Shown here one piece after another: positions 45,093 to 53,067 of a stretch of DNA of 64,000 bases. The position numbers and the translations under genes are program-made. The DNA comes from CBDCVO01 sp965223085 (lineage in GTDB: Bacteria; Pseudomonadota; Gammaproteobacteria; Ga0077536). Under the pieces are notes generated by a model. It was given only the letters and a program-made list of their open reading frames with translations, ran no database searches and had not been told where the DNA came from. Position 1 is the stretch's first letter. Each line of letters starts with the position of its first letter. Location: assembly GCA_965223085.1 (NCBI GenBank), contig OZ244981.1, positions 868,001 through 932,000 on the forward strand, given 5' to 3'.

Positions 45093-45713
45093 GCCCATCA
45101 CCCGAACACCGAGACTCCTGAGCGAAAAACGCCACCGACGCGCCGGGACGATCACAAACGGCACCGCCGCGGCGCCCAACCCGACTTTCCACACACTCTC
45201 GGCCGTTTCCTGCCGCTTTGACCGCAACAGAAAGCGGACGCTCTAAGCTGCAAGCCGCCTTCGACATATGGTCGCTACAGCGTGATCGCAGCTTCAGAGT
45301 AACAGGCATTCCGTCGCGGGCCAGATTCCTTACGTATCGGTACAGACGGCGGCATCGTTTGGAAATCCGGCATGCACCAAAATACCCCAACCGATAACCA
45401 ACATCTTCAATTATCACCGGAGCGAAAAGATGAGAGTTGAGCCATTTTTCCTCGCAAACGGCATTGCTATTCTTTTGACATCAGCCTGCACTCAACAGCT
45501 CCCGAGGGATTTCCAGTTCCCCAGCTACGAGGCGGTCAAAGCCGCACCCGTGTCATTGTTCGATGCCATTGCGCTTGTCGAGAAATCCAAGGGTGGTCAT
45601 GCAATCAGCGTCGAAATCGAGGTTGAAAACGGCGTTACCGGGTACGAAATCGAAACCCTGAATGACGCTACGCTCCATGAGTATGTGGTCGATCCCAACA
45701 CTGGCGGAATTCG
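45093..45713 (+). repeat. 621-bp direct duplication, copy B
   Basis: Second copy of 41920-42540, here continuing into the complete PepSY gene. It is therefore the likely native locus. Confidence 0.95.
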
Positions 45714-45999
45714 GCCAAATCCCGACACGGACGATCTGGCGCGTTCTGGGTTTTACGATGGCGATTCCTGTCTGCCCGAGCTATTTTCACGCGCGTCGAT
45801 CTCGCTCACTCAAGCTATCGGGGCCGTCGAAACGGGCCCCGGTGAATTCATCGTCGAAGGCGAATTTGAGAGCGACGAGCCAAGTCCCACCTACGAGATC
45901 GATGTGCTGCTGCCGAATCGTAGCGTCCGTTCGGTTACCTTGGATGCGCAATCCGGAAAAGTCCTTCATACGGAGATCGAAGATAAGATCGATTTCTGA
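45430..45999 (+). CDS. PepSY-domain lipoprotein
   Basis: A 189-residue secreted lipoprotein: short signal with lipobox LLTSAC, then two PepSY-like repeats (VSLFDAIALVEKSKGGHAIS near residue 41 and SISLTQAIGAVETGPGEFIV near 119). PepSY proteins often sit next to PmrAB/QseBC-like two-component genes and are thought to modulate protease or sensor activity in the periplasm. It is 93 bp upstream of the response regulator. A 5' fragment is at 42257. Confidence 0.85.
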   Translation: MRVEPFFLANGIAILLTSACTQQLPRDFQFPSYEAVKAAPVSLFDAIALVEKSKGGHAISVEIEVENGVTGYEIETLNDATLHEYVVDPNTGGIRPNPDTDDLARSGFYDGDSCLPELFSRASISLTQAIGAVETGPGEFIVEGEFESDEPSPTYEIDVLLPNRSVRSVTLDAQSGKVLHTEIEDKIDF

Positions 46000-46051
46000 C
46001 TCTTCGATCAACATTACTAGTCGGTAATGTGACGGATTGACCGATAGGCGT

Positions 46052-46064
46052 GGTAAGGTTCAGG
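46052..46064 (+). promoter_or_regulatory. Candidate response-regulator site, upstream of the two-component operon
   Basis: GGTAAGGTTCAGG, 28 bp before the response regulator ATG. Nearly the same sequence, GGTAAGGTCCAGG, lies at 48144 before the LAB_N gene. The two occurrences upstream of both units suggest a shared site for this regulator. Confidence 0.45.
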
Positions 46065-46092
46065 CTTTGCTGGCCCGACCGTATGGATACAA

Positions 46093-46767
46093 ATGCGCGT
46101 ACTGCTGATCGAAGACGACGTACAAACTGCCGATTATGTGCGCAACGGGCTGCATGAAGCGGGTCATGTCGTGGACCACGCCGCCACCGGACCCGACGGC
46201 ATTGTCGTGGCGCTTGAGAACAATCATGACGTCATGGTGGTTGACCGGATGCTGCCGGGCATCGATGGCGTCTCCCTCGTCCGCGCTATCCGCAATGCGA
46301 AAGTCGAAACGCCGGTCCTTTTTCTCAGCGCGATGGGAGGAATCGACGACAGGGTGTGCGGGCTGGATGCGGGCGGCGACGATTATCTGGTCAAGCCCTT
46401 CTCGTTCGCAGAACTATCGGCCCGCCTCATGGCCCTCGCCCGCAGGCCGCCGATGCGGTCGGAAGAAACGATGCTCTCGGTCGGCGATCTGGAGATGGAC
46501 CTGATCCGGCGCACCGTTACGCGCGGAGGTGCAAAGATCGAGCTGCAACCGCGCGAGTTCGTTCTACTGGAATATCTGATGCGCCATCGGGGGCAGGTAA
46601 TGACCCGCACGATGTTGCTGGAAAATGTCTGGGACTTCCATTTCGACCCGCGCACGAACGTGGTCGAAAGCCATATCAGCCGCTTGCGCAACAAGATCGA
46701 CAAGCCGTTCGATATGCCATTGATCCACACGGTTCGGGGTGCCGGGTACCGCATCGATGTCGAGTAG
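46093..46767 (+). CDS. OmpR/PmrA-family response regulator
   Basis: A 224-residue regulator: receiver domain with phospho-acceptor D51 (VVDRMLPGIDG), acidic pocket EDD at 8-10, conserved Lys in LVKPFSFAEL, then a winged-helix DNA-binding domain (LQPREFVLLEYLMRHRGQVM, ending HTVRGAGYRID). It overlaps the sensor kinase by 11 bp. It probably controls its own operon and the downstream lipid-modification genes. Confidence 0.93.
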   Translation: MRVLLIEDDVQTADYVRNGLHEAGHVVDHAATGPDGIVVALENNHDVMVVDRMLPGIDGVSLVRAIRNAKVETPVLFLSAMGGIDDRVCGLDAGGDDYLVKPFSFAELSARLMALARRPPMRSEETMLSVGDLEMDLIRRTVTRGGAKIELQPREFVLLEYLMRHRGQVMTRTMLLENVWDFHFDPRTNVVESHISRLRNKIDKPFDMPLIHTVRGAGYRIDVE

Positions 46768-48130
46768 GCTTTTGCACACGACATCGGTGCGCCTTTCCCT
46801 GAGATACGCTCTGCTCTATTCGTTTCTGGCAGCACTGATTTTCGTCGCAGCGTTCTTTTTCATGCGGGAAGAACTGCGCGACTGGCTCGAGGACGACCTG
46901 GTGGCGATCGCGTCTGAGCTATCGACCATCTACGATGAGAAAGGCCACGATGGCGTCGTTGCCGAGATCACCCTCAGGGTCGTACCGAACGATGAAAACC
47001 TGATGCTCTATCAGGTTACAGGAGCTGAGGACGTTTGGCTCGGCGGGAACGTCACGGGAATCGATATCTCGGTCGAGCGCCGCTCGGTCGAATCCGATGG
47101 CTATCGAAAGGCTGGAACTTTCGACGAAGACGTCGCCGATTTCGAGATCAAGATAATCGCTTTTCCGGACATCACCGTCGTCATCGGGAAAAGTAGGCAT
47201 ATCTATCGCGAAGTTCTGGAGTCGCTTGCCAGCGTTCTCGCTGTCAGTCTGATTCCGCTGTTCCTGTCGGGGATCATGTTCGGGACGTTCGTGGGCCGCA
47301 AGACCGAAACCCGCATCAAAGCGATTCGCACGACGCTGGGAGAGATTGCCAAGGGCGATCTGCAAAAGCGTGTAACGGATGACGACCGCTCGGACGACAT
47401 CGGCAGAGTGGTCGGGTCCGTCAATGACGCCCTGGAGCGCCTGGAGTTGCTGGTGGAAAGCCAGCAGCAGATTTCCGCTGACATCGCGCATGATTTGAAA
47501 ACGCCGATCCAACGCCTGCGTCAGCGGTTGGAAGGGCTTCGCAGCGCGACGGATCAGGAGGAGGAAGTGGCCACCTGTATTGCAGAAACGGATACGATCA
47601 TCGACACCTTCCACGCTTTGCTTCGCATTGCCCAAATTGATGGCGGTGCGCGGCGCGAACGATTTTGTGCGGTCGATCTGAATACCGTCTGCGGGCAGGT
47701 GACGGAGGTTTTCGATGCGGCAATCGAGGAAGCAGGCTTTGCGTTTCGGACGCAACTCGCCAAAGATCCGGTTATTGTGCAAGGCGACGCAGGCTTACTG
47801 ACGCAGCTCGTCTCTAACCTGATCGACAACGCGCTGCGCCACTGCCCGCCGGCGACGACACTCGAGCTTCGAACGATGCTAGTCGGCCAAAACGCGCGGG
47901 TATGTGTCGGTGATGATGGACCGGGCATCCCTGCCGATGAACGAGAGCGGGTATTTCGCAGGCTTTATCGGCTGGAAAAGAGCCGCACGACCGGAGGTAG
48001 CGGCCTCGGTCTAAGTATGGTGCGAGCCATTGCCGATCTGCACGGGGCGACCGTCACGCTATCGGACAATTCTCCGGGCCTCGCTGTTGCGGTTGATTTT
48101 TCCCGCGCAACCGACACCGTGCGCGCTTGA
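46757..48130 (+). CDS. Sensor histidine kinase
   Basis: A 457-residue kinase with two TM segments (about 17-36 and 158-178) around a ~120-residue periplasmic sensor, a HAMP domain, a dimerisation domain with H245 in ADIAHDLKTPIQRL, and an ATPase domain with N, G1 and G2 boxes (LIDNALRH, VGDDGPGIP, GGSGLGLSMVRAIA). ATG at 46757 overlaps the regulator's end. The acidic stretch in the sensor (EELRDWLEDD near the membrane) fits a cation or peptide sensor, but that is speculative. Confidence 0.93.
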   Translation: MSSRLLHTTSVRLSLRYALLYSFLAALIFVAAFFFMREELRDWLEDDLVAIASELSTIYDEKGHDGVVAEITLRVVPNDENLMLYQVTGAEDVWLGGNVTGIDISVERRSVESDGYRKAGTFDEDVADFEIKIIAFPDITVVIGKSRHIYREVLESLASVLAVSLIPLFLSGIMFGTFVGRKTETRIKAIRTTLGEIAKGDLQKRVTDDDRSDDIGRVVGSVNDALERLELLVESQQQISADIAHDLKTPIQRLRQRLEGLRSATDQEEEVATCIAETDTIIDTFHALLRIAQIDGGARRERFCAVDLNTVCGQVTEVFDAAIEEAGFAFRTQLAKDPVIVQGDAGLLTQLVSNLIDNALRHCPPATTLELRTMLVGQNARVCVGDDGPGIPADERERVFRRLYRLEKSRTTGGSGLGLSMVRAIADLHGATVTLSDNSPGLAVAVDFSRATDTVRA

Positions 48131-48143
48131 AACTATACCAATC

Positions 48144-48156
48144 GGTAAGGTCCAGG
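48144..48156 (+). promoter_or_regulatory. Candidate response-regulator site, upstream of the LAB_N gene
   Basis: GGTAAGGTCCAGG followed by TGAGGTTCGCGTAAG, about 68 bp before the ATG at 48224. It matches 12 of 13 bases at 46052. Confidence 0.45.
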
Positions 48157-48223
48157 TGAGGTTCGCGTAAGTCCGACAGACGTAGTGTGGTGCAGTATTG
48201 CAACCCGAGCTGCGGTGACTCGC

Positions 48224-48511
48224 ATGACGACCTCGATCTGGCTCGCGATTGGCTTTCTTGGTCAGGCGCTGTTTTCGGCGCGCTTTTTGATTCAGTGGAT
48301 CGCCAGCGAAAAACGCGGTGAAAGCACGATCCCGCTGGCGTTCTGGTGGTTCAGTCTGGCGGGTGGCGCGACCTTGCTGTGCTACGCGCTCTGGCGGGCC
48401 GATCCGGTATTCATTCTGGGTCAGGGAATGGGGTTGGCGATATACGCGCGTAACCTCGTGCTTATCGGGCGCGCGCGTAGTCGAGGCGTAACGAAACCGG
48501 CATTACAATGA
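48224..48511 (+). CDS. LAB_N domain membrane protein
   Basis: A 95-residue protein of the lipid-A-biosynthesis N-terminal-domain family (found in LpxB fusions): IGFLGQALFSARFLIQWIAS, then KRGESTIPLAFWWFSLAGG and two further TM helices. Start ATG at 48224; the frame is open from 48185. It overlaps the ArnT-like gene by 4 bp. Stand-alone LAB_N genes commonly pair with GT39 and GT2 glycosyltransferases, where a role in undecaprenyl-phosphate-sugar handling is supposed. Confidence 0.88.
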   Translation: MTTSIWLAIGFLGQALFSARFLIQWIASEKRGESTIPLAFWWFSLAGGATLLCYALWRADPVFILGQGMGLAIYARNLVLIGRARSRGVTKPALQ

Positions 48512-50085
48512 CGGTTACAGGCGCGGCGGTTCCAACGAGGAACGCCGATGGGCTGTGGTCGATCCATGCCGCACTCGCAGGATTCGCGTTTTTTGCAATC
48601 GTGGGCGTGTTGCTCCGACCGCTGTTGCCTGTTGATGAAACACGATACTTGAGCGTGGCGTGGGAGATGTGGCGCTCGGGCGATTTGATTGTCCCGAGGC
48701 TGAACGGCGAGCTTTATACGCACAAACCACCGCTTCTGTTTTGGTTGATCAACGCAGCGTGGGCTGTTGTCGGTGTTTCGGAAACCGCCGCGAGGCTTGT
48801 TGCTCCTGCGTTCGGATGTCTCGCCGTTTTCCTGACCGCACGGCTGGAACGCGCGTTTTTTCCGGACGCCTCGCCCCGCGCGGCACTGGTTCTGGCCACG
48901 ACGGGTCTATTTCTCGTCTTCGCGCCGGTGACCATGTTCGATGCGATGCTGACCGTTGCCGTCCTGTTGGGGATGTCAGCGCTGTGGCGCGCGAGCCGCG
49001 ATCAGACCCCCTCGCACTGGATGCTATTCGGGTTTGCTTTGGCGCTCGGCGTTCTGTCCAAAGGGCCGGTCATTTTGGTGCACCTGTTGCCCGCCGCGCT
49101 GCTCGGCCCCCTTTGGGCCGCGGATGGGATCAGGCCGCGGCGGTGGTACTGTAGCCTCGCGCTCGCGATCCTGTTCGCTCTCGCCCTCGTCGCCATCTGG
49201 TTGGTTCCAGCCTTGATCGCAGGCGGCGAAGCCTATCAGGAGGCGGTACTGTGGAAACAAAGCGCGGGGCGCATGGTGCAGTCTTTCGGGCATCGTCAAC
49301 CATTTTGGTTCTTCCTGGCGGTGCTGCCGGCCTTGTTATGGCCCTGGGGCTTGTCGCTATCATTCTGGCGCGCTTTCATAAGCGCGAAACCGCTTAGCGA
49401 TACGGCCTCGCGGCTTTGCCTCGTCTGGGTAGGATCGGCATTTCTGATCTTCAGCGCCATCAGCGGAAAGCAAAGTCACTACCTGATCCCCGAACTTCCC
49501 GCTTTCGCGCTTCTCTTCAGCCGTTATGCGCCGGATACGCTTGGGAACAGGGACGGTCCCATCGCCTATTTGCCGCTTGTCATCGCCTTCGCGGCGCTTT
49601 GTCTGATCGCCGTTGTCGACTTGCCGATCCGGAAACTTCAAGTCATCGACCTCGAACTGAGCACCGTGGGTCTCTGCGCCGCTTTTCTCGTGATCGCCGG
49701 AGCGATGGTGCTGTTGCGGGGACGCCGGACGCTCGCGCTTTCGGCATTGGCACCGGCTGGCGTCGTCTCGCTCTATCTTGTCGCCAGTTCCGAAATCACG
49801 CGAATCTACGGGCCGTACCACATTGCATCGGCGCTGAAATCTCACGAGACCTATGGCATCGCGCAGATCGGCGGCCGCTACCACGGCGAGTTCAGCTTCA
49901 CGGGGCGACTGCTCCGGTCCGTGGACGTTCTCGAAAAACAAGCCGCCATCGCCGAGTGGATTGATGAGCACCCGGGTGGCATCCTGTTCGGTCGCACCCG
50001 ACACATGCCCGCCGGTACGGAAGACGGCGACATTTTTCTTTTCCGTGGCCGATCTTACCGTCTCTGGCCCGTACCAGCGCCATGA
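48508..50085 (+). CDS. ArnT-like glycosyltransferase (GT39/GT83 fold)
   Basis: A 525-residue polytopic transferase with about eleven TM helices. The first periplasmic loop has the catalytic-type acidic residue in LLPVDETRYLSVAWEMWRSG, followed by LNGELYTHKPPLLFWLINA, as in ArnT and related lipid-to-lipid sugar transferases. GKQSHYLIPELPAFALL near residue 315 is also typical. With the PmrAB-like system upstream it may decorate lipid A in response to cationic peptides. The donor is unknown. ATGA overlap with a decayed GT2 gene downstream. Confidence 0.88.
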   Translation: MTVTGAAVPTRNADGLWSIHAALAGFAFFAIVGVLLRPLLPVDETRYLSVAWEMWRSGDLIVPRLNGELYTHKPPLLFWLINAAWAVVGVSETAARLVAPAFGCLAVFLTARLERAFFPDASPRAALVLATTGLFLVFAPVTMFDAMLTVAVLLGMSALWRASRDQTPSHWMLFGFALALGVLSKGPVILVHLLPAALLGPLWAADGIRPRRWYCSLALAILFALALVAIWLVPALIAGGEAYQEAVLWKQSAGRMVQSFGHRQPFWFFLAVLPALLWPWGLSLSFWRAFISAKPLSDTASRLCLVWVGSAFLIFSAISGKQSHYLIPELPAFALLFSRYAPDTLGNRDGPIAYLPLVIAFAALCLIAVVDLPIRKLQVIDLELSTVGLCAAFLVIAGAMVLLRGRRTLALSALAPAGVVSLYLVASSEITRIYGPYHIASALKSHETYGIAQIGGRYHGEFSFTGRLLRSVDVLEKQAAIAEWIDEHPGGILFGRTRHMPAGTEDGDIFLFRGRSYRLWPVPAP

Positions 50086-50147
50086 ACGACGCCATGCCCG
50101 AAATCAGCATCGCGGTGCCGATACGGAACGAAACCGGGAACGCGTAA
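50082..50147 (+). pseudogene. GT2 glycosyltransferase, N-terminal stub
   Basis: 22 codons beginning MNDAMPEISIAVPIRNETGNA and a TAA. ISIAVPIRNE is the first strand and loop of dolichol-phosphate-mannose-synthase-like GT2 enzymes, which normally make the polyprenyl-linked sugar for an ArnT-like partner. The rest of the gene is gone. Confidence 0.65.
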
Positions 50148-50152
50148 CCACG

Positions 50153-50359
50153 GTGAACGGCGAAATACTGGCGGTGGCGACCGGGCTCGTTGCGCGCAAT
50201 CCGATCCCGGGGCTTGTGGATCACATCACCACCGTCCCGATGGCGCAACTACCCTTAGTATTGATCCCGACTCGGGTAGCGCCGGCTTTCATCGTGTTGC
50301 ATCTGATCGTATTGATGCAAATTCGGGCGCAAACACGGGCCGCTTCTCACACTGCGTAG
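50153..50359 (+). pseudogene. Short hydrophobic ORF remnant
   Basis: 68 codons with one or two hydrophobic stretches (VPMAQLPLVLIPTRVAPAFI, VLHLIVLMQI). It resembles the C-terminus of a small membrane protein but I do not recognise it. It follows directly on the GT2 stub, so a deletion probably joined the two. Confidence 0.35.
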
Positions 50360-50937
50360 GGCTGCCGATGCTTTGCGAACGGCGGAACGCCACCGAGCGT
50401 GGCGGCTTAGATCCGAGGTGACGGGAACTATCCCAAAGTTTCGATGCGCCTTGAAACGTCGACCCTAACCCGCACTATTCATCCTCCACGTAAACGTTCC
50501 TGACAGGTACGCTAAATGCGACGTCGCAACCCGAGCGATCCTCGCAACCACGCCGTGAAACTCAGATATGAGAATACCGACGCTGCTTCCCGCTCACTCT
50601 GAGGCGAGTATGACAAATATGTAACAAACTGTAATAATCTGCGCAACTTGCGTCCGTCGCGCGATAGTCGTTCTTGACCGGTATAAGCTGCCGGAATTGT
50701 GTCATAGCGCCACGAAGATGGGTTCCCAGAGCACACAGCGCGCATATTTCACGTGCTCTCGGGGTCACCTAAGTAGGATGGCTAGATGATAAGACATGAG
50801 ACCGAATGCGCACGGACTGTCCGTGTCGATACAAAAATCATCGTACGATTTACGACGTTACAACGCGTCGCGTCCTCAGCTTATGCCGCCGAATATTCGC
50901 ATCTTGCGGTGCAACATTATCGACAATCTGGGGTTCG
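50360..50937. other. Long intergenic region
   Basis: About 580 bp without a credible gene. Base composition falls back to that of the core genome here. It probably holds the promoter of the polyol-phosphate cluster. No repeat or RNA gene was seen. Confidence 0.5.
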
Positions 50938-51795
50938 ATGATGTTTGCTAAGCATAGCCTGGACTGCTTAGCCTCTGGTTTTTCGTTTTTGGAAGGCCCC
51001 GTTTGGCTTGATGCTGAGGCCCAATTAATGCGCCGGACCCGTTTTGAACACGGTGGCGTTTTGGTTAGTGATATTGCGCAAAGCCGTTTGTATCTCTGGA
51101 GCGATGGAGAAATCGATGTATTTCGTGAGCATAGCCGCGCTGCGAATGGGAATACGCTGGATGCATCGGGCGCCTTACTGACCTGCGAACACGGCAGCCG
51201 ACAGGTAACACGCACCGATCCATCGGGAATGATCACGGTCGTCGCTAAGTCCTTCTGCAGCAAGAAACTCAACAGTCCAAATGATGTCGTCGTAGCAAAT
51301 GATGGGTGCATATTTTTCACCGATCCACCCTACGGAGTAGAAGACAGCGAACGCGAATTGGATTTTCAAGGGCTCTTTCGGAGCAATGCAGCAGGGACGG
51401 AACTCACAGTGATCGCCGCAGATTTCGAGAGACCGAATGGATTGGCGTTTTCACCGAGCGGAGAGATCCTGTACGTCGCGGATACGGCGCGCTGCCATAT
51501 TCGGGCACTCCGTGTCACAGCTGATGGCGGTGTAGCAGACGACTCCGTTTTCTGCGATGCCGAGCGACCAGACGGTCTGCGCGTCGATCGAGCGGGTAAC
51601 CTGTATGTCGCCGCGATGAACGGCATAGAGGTTTACGATACGAGTGGGGCAAACCTGGCGCGGCTCGATATGCCCGTGAGACCAGCTAATCTGGCGTTCG
51701 GTGGGCTCGAAATGCGGTCGCTATTCATCTGCGCTCGCCACAATCTGTATCGCGTCGAGACCGAGATTGGAGTGAGAGAGCTGCATGATTGTTGA
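50938..51795 (+). CDS. SMP-30/gluconolactonase family protein
   Basis: About 285 residues of a six-bladed beta-propeller. The metal-site signatures are present: FLEGPVW with the first Glu near residue 17, KLNSPNDVVV with Asn and Asp, and ADTARCHIRAL. Family members hydrolyse sugar lactones. Start is one of two adjacent ATGs (50938 or 50941); the frame is open to 50806 but the extra sequence is not homologous. It overlaps the next gene by 11 bp and is first in a four-gene unit. Its contribution to polymer synthesis is not obvious. Confidence 0.82.
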   Translation: MMFAKHSLDCLASGFSFLEGPVWLDAEAQLMRRTRFEHGGVLVSDIAQSRLYLWSDGEIDVFREHSRAANGNTLDASGALLTCEHGSRQVTRTDPSGMITVVAKSFCSKKLNSPNDVVVANDGCIFFTDPPYGVEDSERELDFQGLFRSNAAGTELTVIAADFERPNGLAFSPSGEILYVADTARCHIRALRVTADGGVADDSVFCDAERPDGLRVDRAGNLYVAAMNGIEVYDTSGANLARLDMPVRPANLAFGGLEMRSLFICARHNLYRVETEIGVRELHDC

Positions 51796-53065
51796 TTTGA
51801 AAACGCTCCTAGGCGTTTTGCTACGCCCCGTTTTGTTCCTATTGTATTTTTTGTCGGGTTTCGTGCCACGCGATCGTAACAAGCTCGTGTTTGGAAGCTG
51901 GAGTGGCCATCGTTACGCAGACAATACGGCAGCGTTGTTCGAATATATGTGTCGTGCAGGCGATCCGAAATTGCGTCTCGTTTGGCTCTCTCAGGAGAGG
52001 CTAATTGTTAAGCGCCTGCAGGATATGGGGGTTTGCGCCTTTCACGCCTGGTCGCCACGCGGACTCCATGCTTGCCTTACCGCGGGAACGCTGGTGTTCG
52101 ATGGTTTGACCAAGGATATTAATCACTGGACTTCGCGCGGCGCTCAGCGAGTGTTGCTTCGCCACGGCGTCGGTATCAAGAAAATCGAGCGGGCGATCGA
52201 TGCGCCTAACCATCACTTGTACAAACTGTTTCACGGCAATCTCTTGCAGAAACTTTATTGGCGCTACCTTATTCCCTGGCATGTAGTGCAACCTGACCTA
52301 ATCATCGCGACATCTCCGGACCATGCGAAACAAGCTGAGGCTTACTATGACGTCGATCCCGACCGCATCGTGATCACCGGATTTCCCCGTAATGATCAGT
52401 TAGATAAAAACATGAGTGATGACCTAGACGCAGATCTGCTGCGGTGGTTGCACGAATCGCGTCGGTTGGAGATCCCGGTTTTTTTACTCCTCCCGACATT
52501 TAGGGATCAACGATCGCCGTTACCGTTTTCTTGGCATAAGCTAAACGATATCGCGGGCCGCGCCGGCGTACGGATCCTAATGAAGTTGCACTATGTCGAC
52601 GAGCGACGGGGCGTCGCATCGGGTTTTGAGAACCAGTCGCATGTCGTATTGGCAGATGCATCGATCATTCCAGCGAGCTTGTTTAATAAGGTCGACGCCT
52701 TGATCAGCGATTACTCCAGTGTAATTTACGATTTCATCCTGACACGCAAGCCCGTCGTATTTTTCGTACCAGACTACGACGAGTACCGCAGGGGCCGTGG
52801 ATTTTTCTACGACTACGATACGGTGACGCCGGGGCCGAAAGCTACGAATATGGCGGAATTGGAGGCCGCGCTGCGTATGGTTACAGAACATGGTCGCGGC
52901 GCATGGGCGGCCGATTATGAACGGGTACTGGATAAATTTCATACCTTCAAAGATACCGGTTCTTGCGAACGGACTTACAACCTAATCCTGTGTCGTTGTG
53001 TCAACCGAGGCAACAATTCGACAATCATCTCCAGCGAGGTTCCGCCAGTCGCGCGGAGTGATTGA
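51785..53065 (+). CDS. CDP-glycerol glycerophosphotransferase family protein (TagB/TagF-like)
   Basis: A 426-residue enzyme of the Glyphos_transf family: KLVFGSWSGHRYADNTAALF near residue 35, HGVGIKKIERAID near 120, TGFPRNDQL near 199 and the C-terminal LISDYSSVIYDFI near 307, which binds the CDP-polyol. It would transfer glycerol- or ribitol-phosphate from a CDP donor to a surface polymer or linkage unit. Such genes occur in Gram-negative capsule and O-antigen loci. The cytidylyltransferase two genes on would supply the donor. Confidence 0.87.
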   Translation: MIVDLKTLLGVLLRPVLFLLYFLSGFVPRDRNKLVFGSWSGHRYADNTAALFEYMCRAGDPKLRLVWLSQERLIVKRLQDMGVCAFHAWSPRGLHACLTAGTLVFDGLTKDINHWTSRGAQRVLLRHGVGIKKIERAIDAPNHHLYKLFHGNLLQKLYWRYLIPWHVVQPDLIIATSPDHAKQAEAYYDVDPDRIVITGFPRNDQLDKNMSDDLDADLLRWLHESRRLEIPVFLLLPTFRDQRSPLPFSWHKLNDIAGRAGVRILMKLHYVDERRGVASGFENQSHVVLADASIIPASLFNKVDALISDYSSVIYDFILTRKPVVFFVPDYDEYRRGRGFFYDYDTVTPGPKATNMAELEAALRMVTEHGRGAWAADYERVLDKFHTFKDTGSCERTYNLILCRCVNRGNNSTIISSEVPPVARSD

Positions 53066-53067
53066 CA

